From: Prevotellaceae bacterium
Lineage (GTDB): Bacteria > Bacteroidota > Bacteroidia > Bacteroidales > Bacteroidaceae
Assembly: GCA_019420585.1 (NCBI GenBank)
Contig: JAHZGX010000002.1
Span: 34,272-98,271 of the forward strand
Reading direction: 5' to 3'
Length of the DNA: 64,000 nucleotides
The notes under the pieces are model-generated. The model searched no databases, was not told the DNA's origin, and worked only from the letters and a program-made list of their open reading frames with translations. Below, piece by piece: positions 18,292 through 29,000 of this stretch. Within the stretch, counting starts at the first letter, position 1. Every line of letters begins with the position of its first letter. The position numbers and the translations under genes were made by a program.

Positions 18292-18693
18292 ATGAAGTAC
18301 AACCATCAACAACAGTCAAGCACAATGATTCAACAGGCCAAGAATCGAAAGACACCGCAGGCATGCAGCAAGTGGTATGCCGCTCCCGTGATTCGCCGAA
18401 TTGTGGATAAGGAAGCCCACTGGCAGTGCTGGGAAGTTATCCCGACGAGTCCCAAAACAACAGTGGCCGAACTTCTCAACAAAGTCCGGCCACCATGCAA
18501 ATTCAGTCCTAAAGAAGAATCACCACACGTCCTCAGGATTGTTGGGATTATCATACACCTCCTTCGGGCACCACTCCATATAGTCCATGTAGAGTTCCTT
18601 CTTGTCAGAATCCATCACACTCTTGAAGCGCACATAATATGTCTTATTGGGGTCAAGAGTCTGACGCACGATAATGTGTCGGCAGCAACGTGA
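18292..18693 (+). pseudogene. Possible HU-like DNA-binding protein remnant
   Basis: This open frame starts with MKYNHQQQ and contains SKWYAAPVIRRIVD at residues about 26-40, which resembles the KWYARxV opening of small Bacteroidales HU-like proteins. After that the sequence no longer looks like the family, and the last 170 bases run antisense into the fasciclin gene, so any functional product would have to end earlier or be frameshifted. I regard it as a decayed gene or chance frame, not as a working protein. Confidence 0.25.
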
Positions 18694-20667
18694 ATCATCA
18701 CGGGCAGTAAGGGCAGCGTTACCCTCATGCACCTCATGGCGTGCACTCTTCATCAGCCCATGGTTACGCAGGTTGTGATCCACCTCACGTATCTCATCCT
18801 CATCGCGTCCATCATCGGTTAGGTCTGCCCAGTCGGCACTCTCACCATAGGAATCCACCAATCCCTTGGTCATGTCAATGGGTATGCCTGCCACAGGAAG
18901 ATTGTCGGGATCGCTGCCGAAGTATATCTGCACGATGCCGCGTGCACCTGTAGCCAAAGTCTTGTAACGCAGTTCGTAGGTTCCACGACGCGGCACAGGC
19001 GGCAACTGGAACATAATGTCGTAATGGCCGATGGCCTTCATCTCGTCCTGAGTATAGTTGGCCCAGTTGATTCTGTAGCCGTTGAAATAGATGAAGTCAG
19101 TGTCGTCACTCATGATCCACATGTTGCTGAAGTAACGGTAATGCTTGTCTGCGGGTATGTAGACATGCTGGTAACGGTCCTCTGTTGATTCGGCACGTCG
19201 TATGCCGTTGGTGGCGGCCTCGGGGAAGAGTGCCATGCCGTCAAAGCGTATGCGCTCCCTGTGGAGGTTATCCCTCACCTCGTCATTGTAAGACAGAGGT
19301 GCACTGATGGGATAAATACATGCGTTCTCCACGTCATTGACAACGGTAAGATCATTGGAGCGGTCCACATAAGAACCTTCCTTGTCAGGGTCGCAACTGA
19401 TTTCGTAACCCGTGCCCCTGATGCCGTTGTCAAGGTTGGGGAAGCGGTTGAGCCAGACTCCATTGCTGGCTCTGGTCTCAATAATCTTCAGCAGGCGAGG
19501 GGCTCCCATGGTGGGATACCACTCCACCACGGGGATTGTGTAACGGTAAGGGTTGTTGATGCTATAGCCCAACTCATTGCAGTGATACACAAGTTTATTG
19601 GCCTGCAGGCGCATGGGGAGTATGTGGTATGTGACCCACTGATAGAGCAGATTCTCGGTGGAAGCGTAGTCGCTGCCCGTGGTGAAGACATCGTCATCAG
19701 AATACTGATGGCGGTCAAGTACCCACTGCATCACCTGCTGCGGCACATCTTCGGCCTCAGGATCAATGCCCTGCTGCCTCCAGAACTCATCGGTCTCAGC
19801 AAAGATGGTGAATCCGTATTTGCGATGCTCGGGCGCTAAGGCATCGGAATTGCTGTCGCCCGACTTGTCACTGAAACCCTTACTCATGTATTTCTCCAGG
19901 TCGGGTATGGCATCGGTCTGGTAAAGCCGCTCGTAGACTTCGTCCCTCACAGCCGAGAGCGTGTCCATGAGTCCGCATGCCAAAAGGCATTTGGCAAAGG
20001 TAAGATACCCGTCTGTCTTCTTTTCAATGATATTGCGGAAATAAGCCGCACAGGTCACATCTGTCGGTGCAATGACCTTGTGCATCTGGAAGATCACTCC
20101 GTTGATGACCAGAATGTCGCGGTTGTTGACATCGATGGGACAGTCGCGGTTGATATATATGCTGTCAGGATAAGCCTCGGGAGAGTAATAGGTGAGTTTC
20201 TTGTCGTTGAGGTTGGGCAGAGGAAACTCGGCATTGTTCTCGGTGGGGAACTGTGCGAGCGTGTAACGCTGCGTCTCAATGTCTCCGCCATCGATAATAC
20301 TATTCTTGACAATCACCTTGCGGATGGAATCCAACTTGGTACTATCAGTAAAGGAATCCCATGAGGGAGAAGTGATGAGCCCTTCGTCAACGAGAGTCTC
20401 CAGATAAGCATGTATGGCCTCATTGGTGGGTGCAAAGCAAGTATAGTTGCCTCTTGCGGTGAGTATCTGATACACCGTAGTGGCCGACACGTCACTCATG
20501 GTGACCTTCTTGGTCAATGCCAGGTAATCGGAGTATGCCTCGTGAGCCTCAAGATAACTGACCATCGTGTGCTCCTTGAAGACATAGCGCGCCGAGGTAT
20601 CTATATTTTCGGTGCACGAAGTGAGCACCAGCAGGACGGTCACAAATGAGAAGAGATACTTTCTCAT
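18520..20667 (-). CDS. Fasciclin-domain outer-surface lipoprotein
   Basis: This 715-residue protein has a lipoprotein signal (MRKYLFSFVTVLLVLTSC) and FAS1-type folds: VSYLEAHEAYSDYLALTKKV opens the first near residue 37 and GNYTCFAPTNEAIHAYLE is the classic H1 motif of fasciclin domains; a second, more diverged FAS1-like region covers residues about 215-480. The remainder (about 490-715) is beta-rich with a carbohydrate-binding look (TYELRYKTLATGARGIVQIYFG). Fasciclin lipoproteins of this size occur with glycan-binding systems in Bacteroidota and are probably surface adhesins. It lies 101 bases downstream of the giant discoidin protein but behind a strong terminator, so it may have its own promoter. 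Confidence 0.8.
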   Translation of the reverse strand: MRKYLFSFVTVLLVLTSCTENIDTSARYVFKEHTMVSYLEAHEAYSDYLALTKKVTMSDVSATTVYQILTARGNYTCFAPTNEAIHAYLETLVDEGLITSPSWDSFTDSTKLDSIRKVIVKNSIIDGGDIETQRYTLAQFPTENNAEFPLPNLNDKKLTYYSPEAYPDSIYINRDCPIDVNNRDILVINGVIFQMHKVIAPTDVTCAAYFRNIIEKKTDGYLTFAKCLLACGLMDTLSAVRDEVYERLYQTDAIPDLEKYMSKGFSDKSGDSNSDALAPEHRKYGFTIFAETDEFWRQQGIDPEAEDVPQQVMQWVLDRHQYSDDDVFTTGSDYASTENLLYQWVTYHILPMRLQANKLVYHCNELGYSINNPYRYTIPVVEWYPTMGAPRLLKIIETRASNGVWLNRFPNLDNGIRGTGYEISCDPDKEGSYVDRSNDLTVVNDVENACIYPISAPLSYNDEVRDNLHRERIRFDGMALFPEAATNGIRRAESTEDRYQHVYIPADKHYRYFSNMWIMSDDTDFIYFNGYRINWANYTQDEMKAIGHYDIMFQLPPVPRRGTYELRYKTLATGARGIVQIYFGSDPDNLPVAGIPIDMTKGLVDSYGESADWADLTDDGRDEDEIREVDHNLRNHGLMKSARHEVHEGNAALTARDDSRCCRHIIVRQTLDPNKTYYVRFKSVMDSDKKELYMDYMEWCPKEVYDNPNNPEDVW

Positions 20668-20706
20668 GGATAATGGTTATTTGGGTTATTTATGCTTCTT
20701 GGTTTG

Positions 20707-20750
20707 AAAACATTCTACCGGCCTCCCTTTCTCAGGAGGCCGGTAGAATG
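20707..20750 (-). terminator. Intrinsic terminator of the 1643-aa protein gene
   Basis: A perfect 16-bp stem (CATTCTACCGGCCTCC at 20711-20726 with its complement at 20735-20750) with an 8-nt loop. Read leftward it is followed by TTTT. It lies 18 bases after the stop codon at 20769. Confidence 0.85.
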
Positions 20751-20768
20751 GAATATCATGTCAAGGGA

Positions 20769-23700
20769 TTACTTCACCAGTACCTTACGGCCGTTGATGA
20801 TATAGATACCCTTCTGAGCACGGCTTACACGCTGTCCAGACAGATTGTAGATGCCCTTCACAACGGGAGCGACAGCCTCATCCACAGAACCGATGGCAGT
20901 GGGATAAGTCAATTCGGCATCCTCGGCTTCGGCCTGCTCGGCAGAAATATACTGCAAATGGCGGATGCTGATGTTGGTACCCTCGGCCACATCAGAGCCA
21001 AGGTCGAAGCGCAGCACGTCCTCAAGGTCACCGAACGACCACTGCTCCAAGGCAGGAGCAATATAGAAGTACACAGTCTTCCAGTCATTCTGTGCGCTGA
21101 ACTCATCAGCATCAAGCACCTGCGTGAGGCTGGGAGTGGGAGTGCCGAAGTAGAAACGGCCTCCTGTCAGGGCAGCATCAGACTTGTACTCGAACTTGAG
21201 GACAGTCATGGTGGAGTCAAGTGCCTCGTAAGGCTCGGCGGCAAGCACATAGGGACGAGCCGTTGCAGCGGTGATGACGTAGGAGAATGGCTCATCCTCG
21301 AGATAGTTCATAGTCTCAACGTTAGTCACCTTCAGATAACCGGGCCAAGCGGCATAGAGGCTTGCCTTGGCGGCAAGTGCCTCTGCTGCACTATAAGCAC
21401 CCTCCGTCAGATTTGCCTCCACTATTTCAACGTCATCCGAGAGTTTATCGAAATCCTGCTTCTGCAGAGTAGTGTTTTCACTCCACTTGGCATAGACTTT
21501 ATCCGCAGCCTGTGCAGATACCACATAAGCATCTTTGGTGGCGTTGATTTGCTCGCAAAGCACAGCGAAGGTATTCATCAGTTCCTCCTTGGCAGCCACG
21601 GTGGTAGCGGTCTCGGCAGCAGCAGCGGCATCAGCCACAGCACTACGCTCAGCAGCACTGAAATTAGGAGTATGCTTGATGTCAGTAATATCATCAGCAA
21701 CATATGCAGCAATCACAGCAGCACGCTTTGCTTGGCAAGCCAATGCGCGGTCATAAGCAGCATTCACGGCATCGTTAGGCTCTGCACCCAGATAGAAGAT
21801 GCGGGTGTTGCCCATAGAACTCCAGTCACCCTTGCCATTGGCATTGTCGGGGGTACCGTCATTCTTCATACCGAAGGTCAGAGTGCCATCGGTCACCTTG
21901 GCAACAAGCACATTCTCGTAACGACCAGCCTTGAAGGCCACGCAACTTCCGTTCACACCCCAGATTACATAACCCACGGTGTCAGTAGCCCACTCGTCCA
22001 GAATAACCTTGTCGGGTATACTGCCACTGATGTAACAGTTCTCACCATCAATGGCATCTTCCTTCTTCACCATCTCGTCAATCACTGCAGGTGCATATAT
22101 CTTGGCATCGTTGGCATACACGATGGCACGATAGTTGGTGCTGGTAGTGTCGCCGCTGGGACGGAAGGCAGCATTGATGCGAACCTCATAATATCCATCC
22201 TTCAGGCCGGAGAGGGTCTGGTTGATGTCATAGATGCGCTTGTCGTTGCAGAACTCACCGGCAGACATGCCATTGTAAGTTCCATGAGAATAGGTGGTCT
22301 GGCTCCATCCCTCGCCGCCTTCGGCAAGGCTGGGATCGCTCACCATTGAGGTAATCTCGGTGCCGGCAACATAGCCCTCGGTCACCAAAGCCTTCTTCAT
22401 AGACTCCATGAACTTGATTTCGTCAAGCAGGAGAGAATCGTTGAGCTGACGCTCGTCAATGATATAAGTGTAAGAACCGTTGGGATACAAATCCTCAGAA
22501 GGATCGATAGCCTCATCGCCCAGGTAGTTGTTGATTACCTCAAGGGTGGCTCCCTTAACTTCGGGATTCTCGCTCAGGAAGTTTCTCAGAGACTCCGCCG
22601 CAGCCATATAGTTCTTATAAGAAGCGGCAGAAGCCTTGATGCTGTCCTGCAGGTTCTTGATGTTGTCATATACACGGAAGAGAACTTCCATGTTCACACA
22701 CTCGCCAATCTGATCCACCAGTTCTCCATAGGCACCAAGCAGACGCTGTTCGCACACTACGTCTGTGTTGAATTTGTTGGCTTCGTCGATGTAATCACCC
22801 TTGATGACCTCAAATTCCTCGGGAGTGCCGAAGTGCATTTCCTGCATCTGCATGCCGTCGCCACTGTAAGCCTTCTCCACAACCACTTTATAATAAGTGT
22901 AGGGCACGGTGGTCTCGCTGCTGAAACCGAAGAAAGAAGCAGTGTTGTTGGTGGGCTTCAGACGATTCTGTCCCACGTTGGTCTTCTCGTCTACGAGCAC
23001 CCATCCATCAGCATCCACTGTAGCCTCGCCATCGCCTTCAAAGTTGGCACCATAAATCTTCCATGTGCCCCAGTTACGGCCGGGAAATTTCTCTGTATCG
23101 CCACCGGTGTTCAGTGTATAGAAATAGGGATTGACAGGCTCTAGGGTGCGGAAGATAACCCAAGGCAGATTCATGCTGTCGAAAGCGCAGCCCCACTTGG
23201 TCTCATAATCGTTGTCAACCAACTTGGCCCAGTTTTCTCCATCATTATATTTGCCATTACCTGCCAATGTGATGAAGCGTGTGGTCTCCTCGTCCTCAGA
23301 TGCAGCAATCAGGCTGGACAGATAGGCGGTCTCATCCTTGATGGCCGTATCATCCAACGGACAGTTTTCCCAGATGTAGGCATAAGTGCCATGCAGGAAC
23401 TGAACACCGGGAGCCTCGCTCTTGCTGATGTATGCATTGACCCACTCACTCACCTTCTGGTAATTCTCAAAATTGCCGGAACGCATCTCCAGTTCGCTGT
23501 ACACGGAATCATAAGCCGCATAAAGTTCCATGCTTGCATTAATCTTGTTCTGGAGATCAGTCAATGTGCTTACGCAAGAGTTGATTTCCTGAATGCTCAC
23601 ACCAGACTTCAGGCTGGCAAGAGTGCTCTTGTAATCATCTCTGAACGACTTATACGCCTTCACGTCAAGGTCAAACCCAGCCATATCAGCATACTTCTCA

Positions 23701-25700
23701 TTGCGGTAGAGAATGCGGTTGGCATCGTTGCCGAACTCGAAGTCAGCCATCTGCTGCGTTGTGCCACCGGCCAAAGACTCCACTTCAATACGGAAGTACT
23801 GGTATGCGGTGATCGACGGATTAGAGAGCGTGAAGTAAGCATCCGTGAAGTTGGCGGCAGGCAACTGGTTGGTACCGATGTTGCTCTTCTCATCAATGAG
23901 CACCCAACCGTCAGCCTCACGCTTGGCATCACCTTCAGAATCGAAGTTAGCACCGTATATCTTCCAAGTCTTCCAGTTACGGCCGGGATTGCCCTGCGTG
24001 TCGTTGGCTGTGGTCAACTTGTAATATGTGGGCATGATAGGCTCGCTGGCAGCAAAGACAATGTACACAGAAGCATTGTTCGTTGTGCACCACTTGGTTC
24101 CCGAGTCGTGGTCAAAGAGAGAACCAGGACCTTCGGCCGTGTTGGTCTCCGTACCTTCCAGACTTACGTAAGTGCAGTTGATGGCTCCCTCGGTCATGTC
24201 CGAAGCATAGAGTTCAAGCATCTCACTCACGTTGCGGGTCTCTGCCTCGATTCCGGCAACGTCCAAAAGGGCGTTTGACATCACGTAAGCATACGAACCA
24301 TTGGCGTATGTGCTGTTGGGCTCGACGTTGTCATTCAAATAAGCACCCACAATCTCACGTCCGGCACCAGTAATGCACTCGTGCTGCTCATAGTGAGTCC
24401 TGAGAGCATTCACAACATCAGTATAAGCATCGTATGCGTTGATGCTAGCCTCAATACCATCCTGCTGGTCAATCAGCGCCGTGTTGATTTCGGTTGCCTC
24501 AAAGATATCCGCAGCAGAGTTCAACTCAGAGAGTTTTGCCTGATAAGCATCCTTGAGCGTCTTCTGGAAAGTCTTCTCAAGGTTGATGGCAGTCAATCTT
24601 GCCTGGTACATCTCCTCACGGTCATTGTTAAACTGGGCTGCATCACCCAAAGACATCTCACTCATCTGCATGTAGCCGCCTCCTGACTGTATGGAAGCAA
24701 TCTCCACCTTGAAGTACTGATACTTGGTGGTATTTTCCTCAGAAAGAGTCAGATATACAGCAAAAGAGTTCTTGTCAGGGAGTACCTCCTCGGTCACATG
24801 CTTGTCATCAAGCATCACCCAGCCTTCAGACTCACGGGTAATCTTGCTCTCGTCAGTCTCTGTAATGCCATAGATACGATAGTACTTCCAGTTACGATGG
24901 TTCCACTGGGCATTGTCCGTACCGGTTACCAACTTGTAGTAAGTGGGGGCAACAGGGCGGCTTGTCTTGAATATGGCGTATGCGCCTTTGCCGTCCTTAC
25001 CATAGTCAGCACTCTCATCCATACCAGTCCCCCACTTCGTGCCGTCATTGCCATCGAAGAGTTTATTCAGGCTCTCACCGCTAGCGTCCCAGCGCGTGCC
25101 ACCCAGTATGGTATAAGCAAGGGGGGCAGAATTGAGGAACACCTCGCTGGTGCCGAATCCGAACTCTGCCATCTGCAGCCACACATCCTTCTTGTTGTTG
25201 GCAGCGGCAGTAATCTTGATCATGAAGTACTGATAAGCAGTAGTGCCATCAGCCTTGTTGAACTTGAAGTCAACACCGGCATTATTTTCTGCGGGAAGCA
25301 CTTCACCAACACGCGAATCGACCACCGTCCACTCTGCATCCTCCACAGCCTCTGCATCAGATGCAAAATTAGCGGCCGAGATAGTCCAGTCCTGCCAGTT
25401 GCGGTTAGGGTCTGACTTGGTGTCATTTCCTATTATCAGGAAATAGTCAGCGGGCACGATGGGCTGTGATGTCTTCATGATGACGTAAGCATAAGGCACA
25501 GCATCAGTAAAGCAGGAGTGCCCCATCTTGGTCGATGCCTTCCCATCAACCAACATGGCATAGCCTTCGGTGCCAGTTCCGCCCGTACCACTCAAGGCTG
25601 TTATGGTAACAGCCGCATGCACGCTTTGACCCGCCAACAGCATCACAGCAGTGATTGCCAGTGCAGAAACAAAGCGCGGAAAAGTAAACGTTCTCTTCAT
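20769..25700 (-). CDS. Giant T9SS-type surface protein with four discoidin-like repeats
   Basis: The 1643-residue protein has a signal peptide (ending near VHAAV). Four discoidin-like units are recognisable at residues about 30-200, 205-370, 530-690 and 845-1010 by repeated NRNW..W.IYGANF, GW..VDEK and MQM.E..FG signatures; helical linkers of about 120 residues with YAYVM/YAYIWENCPL motifs join them. A beta-rich lectin-like module follows at about 1150-1345, then a helical stretch and a second beta module. It ends with IYNLSGQRV and KGIYIINGRKVLVK, a tail shared with the 1521-aa protein and typical of T9SS-exported proteins. No catalytic domain is visible; it is probably a cell-surface glycan-binding adhesin. 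Confidence 0.8.
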   Translation of the reverse strand: MKRTFTFPRFVSALAITAVMLLAGQSVHAAVTITALSGTGGTGTEGYAMLVDGKASTKMGHSCFTDAVPYAYVIMKTSQPIVPADYFLIIGNDTKSDPNRNWQDWTISAANFASDAEAVEDAEWTVVDSRVGEVLPAENNAGVDFKFNKADGTTAYQYFMIKITAAANNKKDVWLQMAEFGFGTSEVFLNSAPLAYTILGGTRWDASGESLNKLFDGNDGTKWGTGMDESADYGKDGKGAYAIFKTSRPVAPTYYKLVTGTDNAQWNHRNWKYYRIYGITETDESKITRESEGWVMLDDKHVTEEVLPDKNSFAVYLTLSEENTTKYQYFKVEIASIQSGGGYMQMSEMSLGDAAQFNNDREEMYQARLTAINLEKTFQKTLKDAYQAKLSELNSAADIFEATEINTALIDQQDGIEASINAYDAYTDVVNALRTHYEQHECITGAGREIVGAYLNDNVEPNSTYANGSYAYVMSNALLDVAGIEAETRNVSEMLELYASDMTEGAINCTYVSLEGTETNTAEGPGSLFDHDSGTKWCTTNNASVYIVFAASEPIMPTYYKLTTANDTQGNPGRNWKTWKIYGANFDSEGDAKREADGWVLIDEKSNIGTNQLPAANFTDAYFTLSNPSITAYQYFRIEVESLAGGTTQQMADFEFGNDANRILYRNEKYADMAGFDLDVKAYKSFRDDYKSTLASLKSGVSIQEINSCVSTLTDLQNKINASMELYAAYDSVYSELEMRSGNFENYQKVSEWVNAYISKSEAPGVQFLHGTYAYIWENCPLDDTAIKDETAYLSSLIAASEDEETTRFITLAGNGKYNDGENWAKLVDNDYETKWGCAFDSMNLPWVIFRTLEPVNPYFYTLNTGGDTEKFPGRNWGTWKIYGANFEGDGEATVDADGWVLVDEKTNVGQNRLKPTNNTASFFGFSSETTVPYTYYKVVVEKAYSGDGMQMQEMHFGTPEEFEVIKGDYIDEANKFNTDVVCEQRLLGAYGELVDQIGECVNMEVLFRVYDNIKNLQDSIKASAASYKNYMAAAESLRNFLSENPEVKGATLEVINNYLGDEAIDPSEDLYPNGSYTYIIDERQLNDSLLLDEIKFMESMKKALVTEGYVAGTEITSMVSDPSLAEGGEGWSQTTYSHGTYNGMSAGEFCNDKRIYDINQTLSGLKDGYYEVRINAAFRPSGDTTSTNYRAIVYANDAKIYAPAVIDEMVKKEDAIDGENCYISGSIPDKVILDEWATDTVGYVIWGVNGSCVAFKAGRYENVLVAKVTDGTLTFGMKNDGTPDNANGKGDWSSMGNTRIFYLGAEPNDAVNAAYDRALACQAKRAAVIAAYVADDITDIKHTPNFSAAERSAVADAAAAAETATTVAAKEELMNTFAVLCEQINATKDAYVVSAQAADKVYAKWSENTTLQKQDFDKLSDDVEIVEANLTEGAYSAAEALAAKASLYAAWPGYLKVTNVETMNYLEDEPFSYVITAATARPYVLAAEPYEALDSTMTVLKFEYKSDAALTGGRFYFGTPTPSLTQVLDADEFSAQNDWKTVYFYIAPALEQWSFGDLEDVLRFDLGSDVAEGTNISIRHLQYISAEQAEAEDAELTYPTAIGSVDEAVAPVVKGIYNLSGQRVSRAQKGIYIINGRKVLVK

Positions 25701-26068
25701 CTTGGTTTTGTTTTTGTGTTAAAAATGAATATATGTTAATATCTTTATTCTCACATTGCCCGATCCCGTGCTTCACGGCAGGCTTCTCCTGCCCTCGCAT
25801 ATGCTTCCGGCACCCACAGCAAAGACAACCATAGCCTCAACGCACTTCTCCTCACGCTCATTTGCGCAGAAGAAACGTCTCTGTAAATGAACAATCGCTG
25901 TCTGAGTTATGTATTCTGACCATTGCAATCTGGCATACAGTTCATTCCACGAGGGGAAATCCAACCGTCAAGACACAAAGTTAACAAACAAAGTTCTCTG
26001 TCTTTTACACCTCCAGGCACTTTCACGTGCGATTTAACTTAATTTAACTCTGTCGGCTTTGTTTACCT
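25701..26068. other. Long leader region of the 1643-aa protein gene
   Basis: A 368-bp gap between two co-oriented giant genes. The only promoter-like sequence is TAACTTTG read leftward at 25983-25976, which would give a 5' leader of about 270 nt. No RNA family or convincing small ORF is recognised in it. Confidence 0.5.
25976..25983 (-). promoter_or_regulatory. Possible -7 element for the 1643-aa protein gene
   Basis: Read leftward TAACTTTG; the -33 element is not found at 19-21 bases. The ATG at 25700 is 276 bases away. Confidence 0.4.
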
Positions 26069-29000
26069 CTATTTTATCCTCTTCACACCATCCACGATGA
26101 TTACTTTTCCGGCCTTGAGAGCCTCTGACGGCGTATTCCAGCGCCTTCCCCACAGGTCATACACACCGGTGCGCGCCTTTCCTTGGTGACGGTCAGGGTC
26201 ACCCGCAATGTCACCTATGCCATCAGGTACCTGAGTGTAGTCTATATCAAAGTCATACGGAGTGAGGTTGACAGCCTCAATGGTGGCATCATCCGTACGC
26301 AGGTCAAGCAGCACCCAACCCTCGGCATCAGGCGAGAATAGCATCGTTCGGCTGCCATAGAGCCTCCACGAAGAAGGATTGCGGCCACTGTACGTGTGCG
26401 CATCGGAGGCCGTGTAAATGCGGTAAGCCGACGGACGCATCTCCATACCTGCGTCCATATAGAGGTAAGCTGTCTGACCCAGAGGGCCGCACCACTTGGT
26501 AGAGGTGTTATCATCCAGCACATTCTCGGGCACTTCTGTGCTGTAAGCCTCAGCCTTGCTGGCATACATGCTCAGCGGTTTGTGTTCGGAACCGGCCGCA
26601 TCAAGCAAATCGAACTCCGAGAACTGTACGGACCCGCCCTGCTGCACATCGTCGACGGCAAGCAGGAAATAGCGGTAGCCCGATAGTTCACGCACCACCG
26701 TCACCTCACATTCGGCCGTGAAGCCACCGTGGTCAGTTGCCGTTGCCGCCACCACGCATCGTCCCAGGGCCACGCCCGTCACGCGTCCCAAAGCGTCAAC
26801 CGTGGCCACAGCCTCGTTGCTGCTGCTCCATTGCAAGGGAATCCCGTTCATGCTGCGTGGCATGACCTCCACTGCCAGTTGCACGCTGCCGCCCAGCATG
26901 ACGTTCACCTCGGAGATTGCCATGGCCAATCCCTTCACGGGACGGAGCAGCATGTAGTCGCACTCCGTCTGGTTGGTAGCAGGCAACGGATTGTAACCCA
27001 TCTGCTCGTCAATCAATGTCCATGAGCCATCATCAGGATTTCCGGTACGCGTGTTGCTGCCCCAGAGTGTCCAACAAAGAGGGTTGCGGCCGGGACTTGC
27101 GGCCGCGTCATTAGCCGTACCTATGCGATAGCCGAAAGCCTCCACCACCGCACCTGCATCGAAGAAGAAAGACGCACGTCCCGAGAAAGAGGAGCAATAC
27201 TTGGTGCCCAGGTCGCCATCGTCAAGATTGTTCCAGTTCTCATGGGAGATGCTGCTCTCTGTGCCGGCATATATGCTGAGTTCCGGCATATCGTCGAGAT
27301 TCTCGTCCAGGAGGTCGAACTCCGCGAACTGTATCATGTTGCCGCCCTGTATGCCGGTCACCTCATACTTGTAATAACGGTACTTCTGTGGGGTGGAAGG
27401 GATGTTGGTGTAGGTGTCTCCTTCCTTGTACACCACGCCGTGCGAGGCAATCGGCACAGGGAACTCATCTCGCGCACGTACATTATTTATATTCTGACGC
27501 CAAGGAGAATCACCGCTGCCGCCAGCCAGCAGGAAGCACAGGGCACCGCTGCGCACATCAACCTTCTTGATGTTTGATACCTGGAAGGCGAATGTGTCAT
27601 AACAACCTGTCACCTGGAATTTCCCCTCTGTCACAGCAAACTCGCTTACGGGAGCCTCACCGCGCAAGGTGCCGGCATTGTAGCACCGGTCCATCAGCAG
27701 GTCGCCCTCCGACCACGCCACCATAGCACTGGCCAGGCGGGCAGCCCGCACGGTTCCCACATTGTAGCAGTCACTCACTGTGGCTGTGGCTCCGGCACAG
27801 ACGCGTGCCACCAGGGCAGCCGCGTTACGCCCACTGGCCTCCACTGCCGCCTGGCTGCCACAACGTTCCATGAGGAGTGTGCCACCATGCACCACGCCCA
27901 CAAGTGCACCCACATAGTCGGTTCCACTCACTTTGGAACGGTTGCCCAAGAAGAGATCATGCAGCTCACACGCGCCACCCACATGGGCAAAGAGAGCCAC
28001 GCACGACTCACCCGCGATGCTCAGTCCGTCAATGATATGTCCTCCACCGGCAAACGTACCCGTATAGGGAGCATCGGCAGAACCTATAGGAACGAACAGC
28101 GAAGAAAACTCACTCATGTCAAGGTCGGCGGTCAACTCCGCCCTGGCATCCGTCTCACCGCGCTCCACAATCCTACTGAACGTGCACAGGTCCAGCGGAG
28201 AAGCAATCTGATAAGCTCCGTCCTGCTGCTTCAGGGAACCATAATTGAGTTTGCGATCCATCCAGGCCACGCGTCCCTGCACATAGTCGCGCACAGCATC
28301 CACCTCGGCATCCCACGTGCCCCACACCTTCGGGTTGCAGTGGAGTTGCTGGGTAAGGTAAGGCCAGCGCAGGAAATTGAGTCTCTGGCTTTCGTTCACC
28401 AACACGCGCAGCGAATCCACATAGTGTACCAGGTCGGCTGCAGTGAACAGGGAATCGGCACGCAACTGCGCCCAAATACCCTGCAGGCGAGCCATTGCGT
28501 TGGCATCGGCAAGCACGCGGCTCACCAGCGTGCTCCAGTTGCCGGCCGTACGCACCTTGTAAGTCCACTCCTCACGCTGATTGCCGGGATAGACATTATA
28601 GTCGTTGTCAAGAGCCAGGTCATTATCCCACACGGGGCCGGTATATATGAGGCTGTCAGCACGCTGCTTGTACATGAACACCTGCCAGAGCATGTCGGTG
28701 TTGCCGTTGAATTCGCAGGCCAGGAAATAACGCAGGAAGGTGTCGAGGTCAAGCATGCGCCGGTAACCGGTCAGGGGGTTGGTATAGTCTGGAGCAAACA
28801 CGCGGTCCTCCATGGCATTGAAGTAACTGCGTATGTAGTTGTACTGCGAGGGCTGTATATCCTTCTCATCAGGGTCATTTATCGACACGGGGTTGCCGTG
28901 CCTTGAGGTGAAGTTCACGGGATCTTGCCCCGCATAGCCGTTCATCTCCAGCAAGTATCCACCTGTGATTCGCACGCTGTCGGTGCAGGTTTCGTCCATT

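Larger units (their letters stand above)
17507..18519. other. One-kilobase non-coding island
   Basis: Between the start of lepB and the end of the fasciclin gene lies about 1 kb without a confident gene. From left to right it holds the lepB promoter, the inverted repeat and palindrome (17762-17903), the dyad array (17930-18005), a run of AATTCCATTTAATTC-like repeats near 18155-18180, a -7 promoter element at 18205-18212, and a short open frame starting at 18292. The combination suggests remains of an integrated element or a regulatory hub. Confidence 0.6.

Noticed and set aside
20646..22349. A 567-codon open frame on the + strand
   Set aside because: Antisense to the repeat-bearing 1643-aa protein; no signal peptide, motif or promoter.
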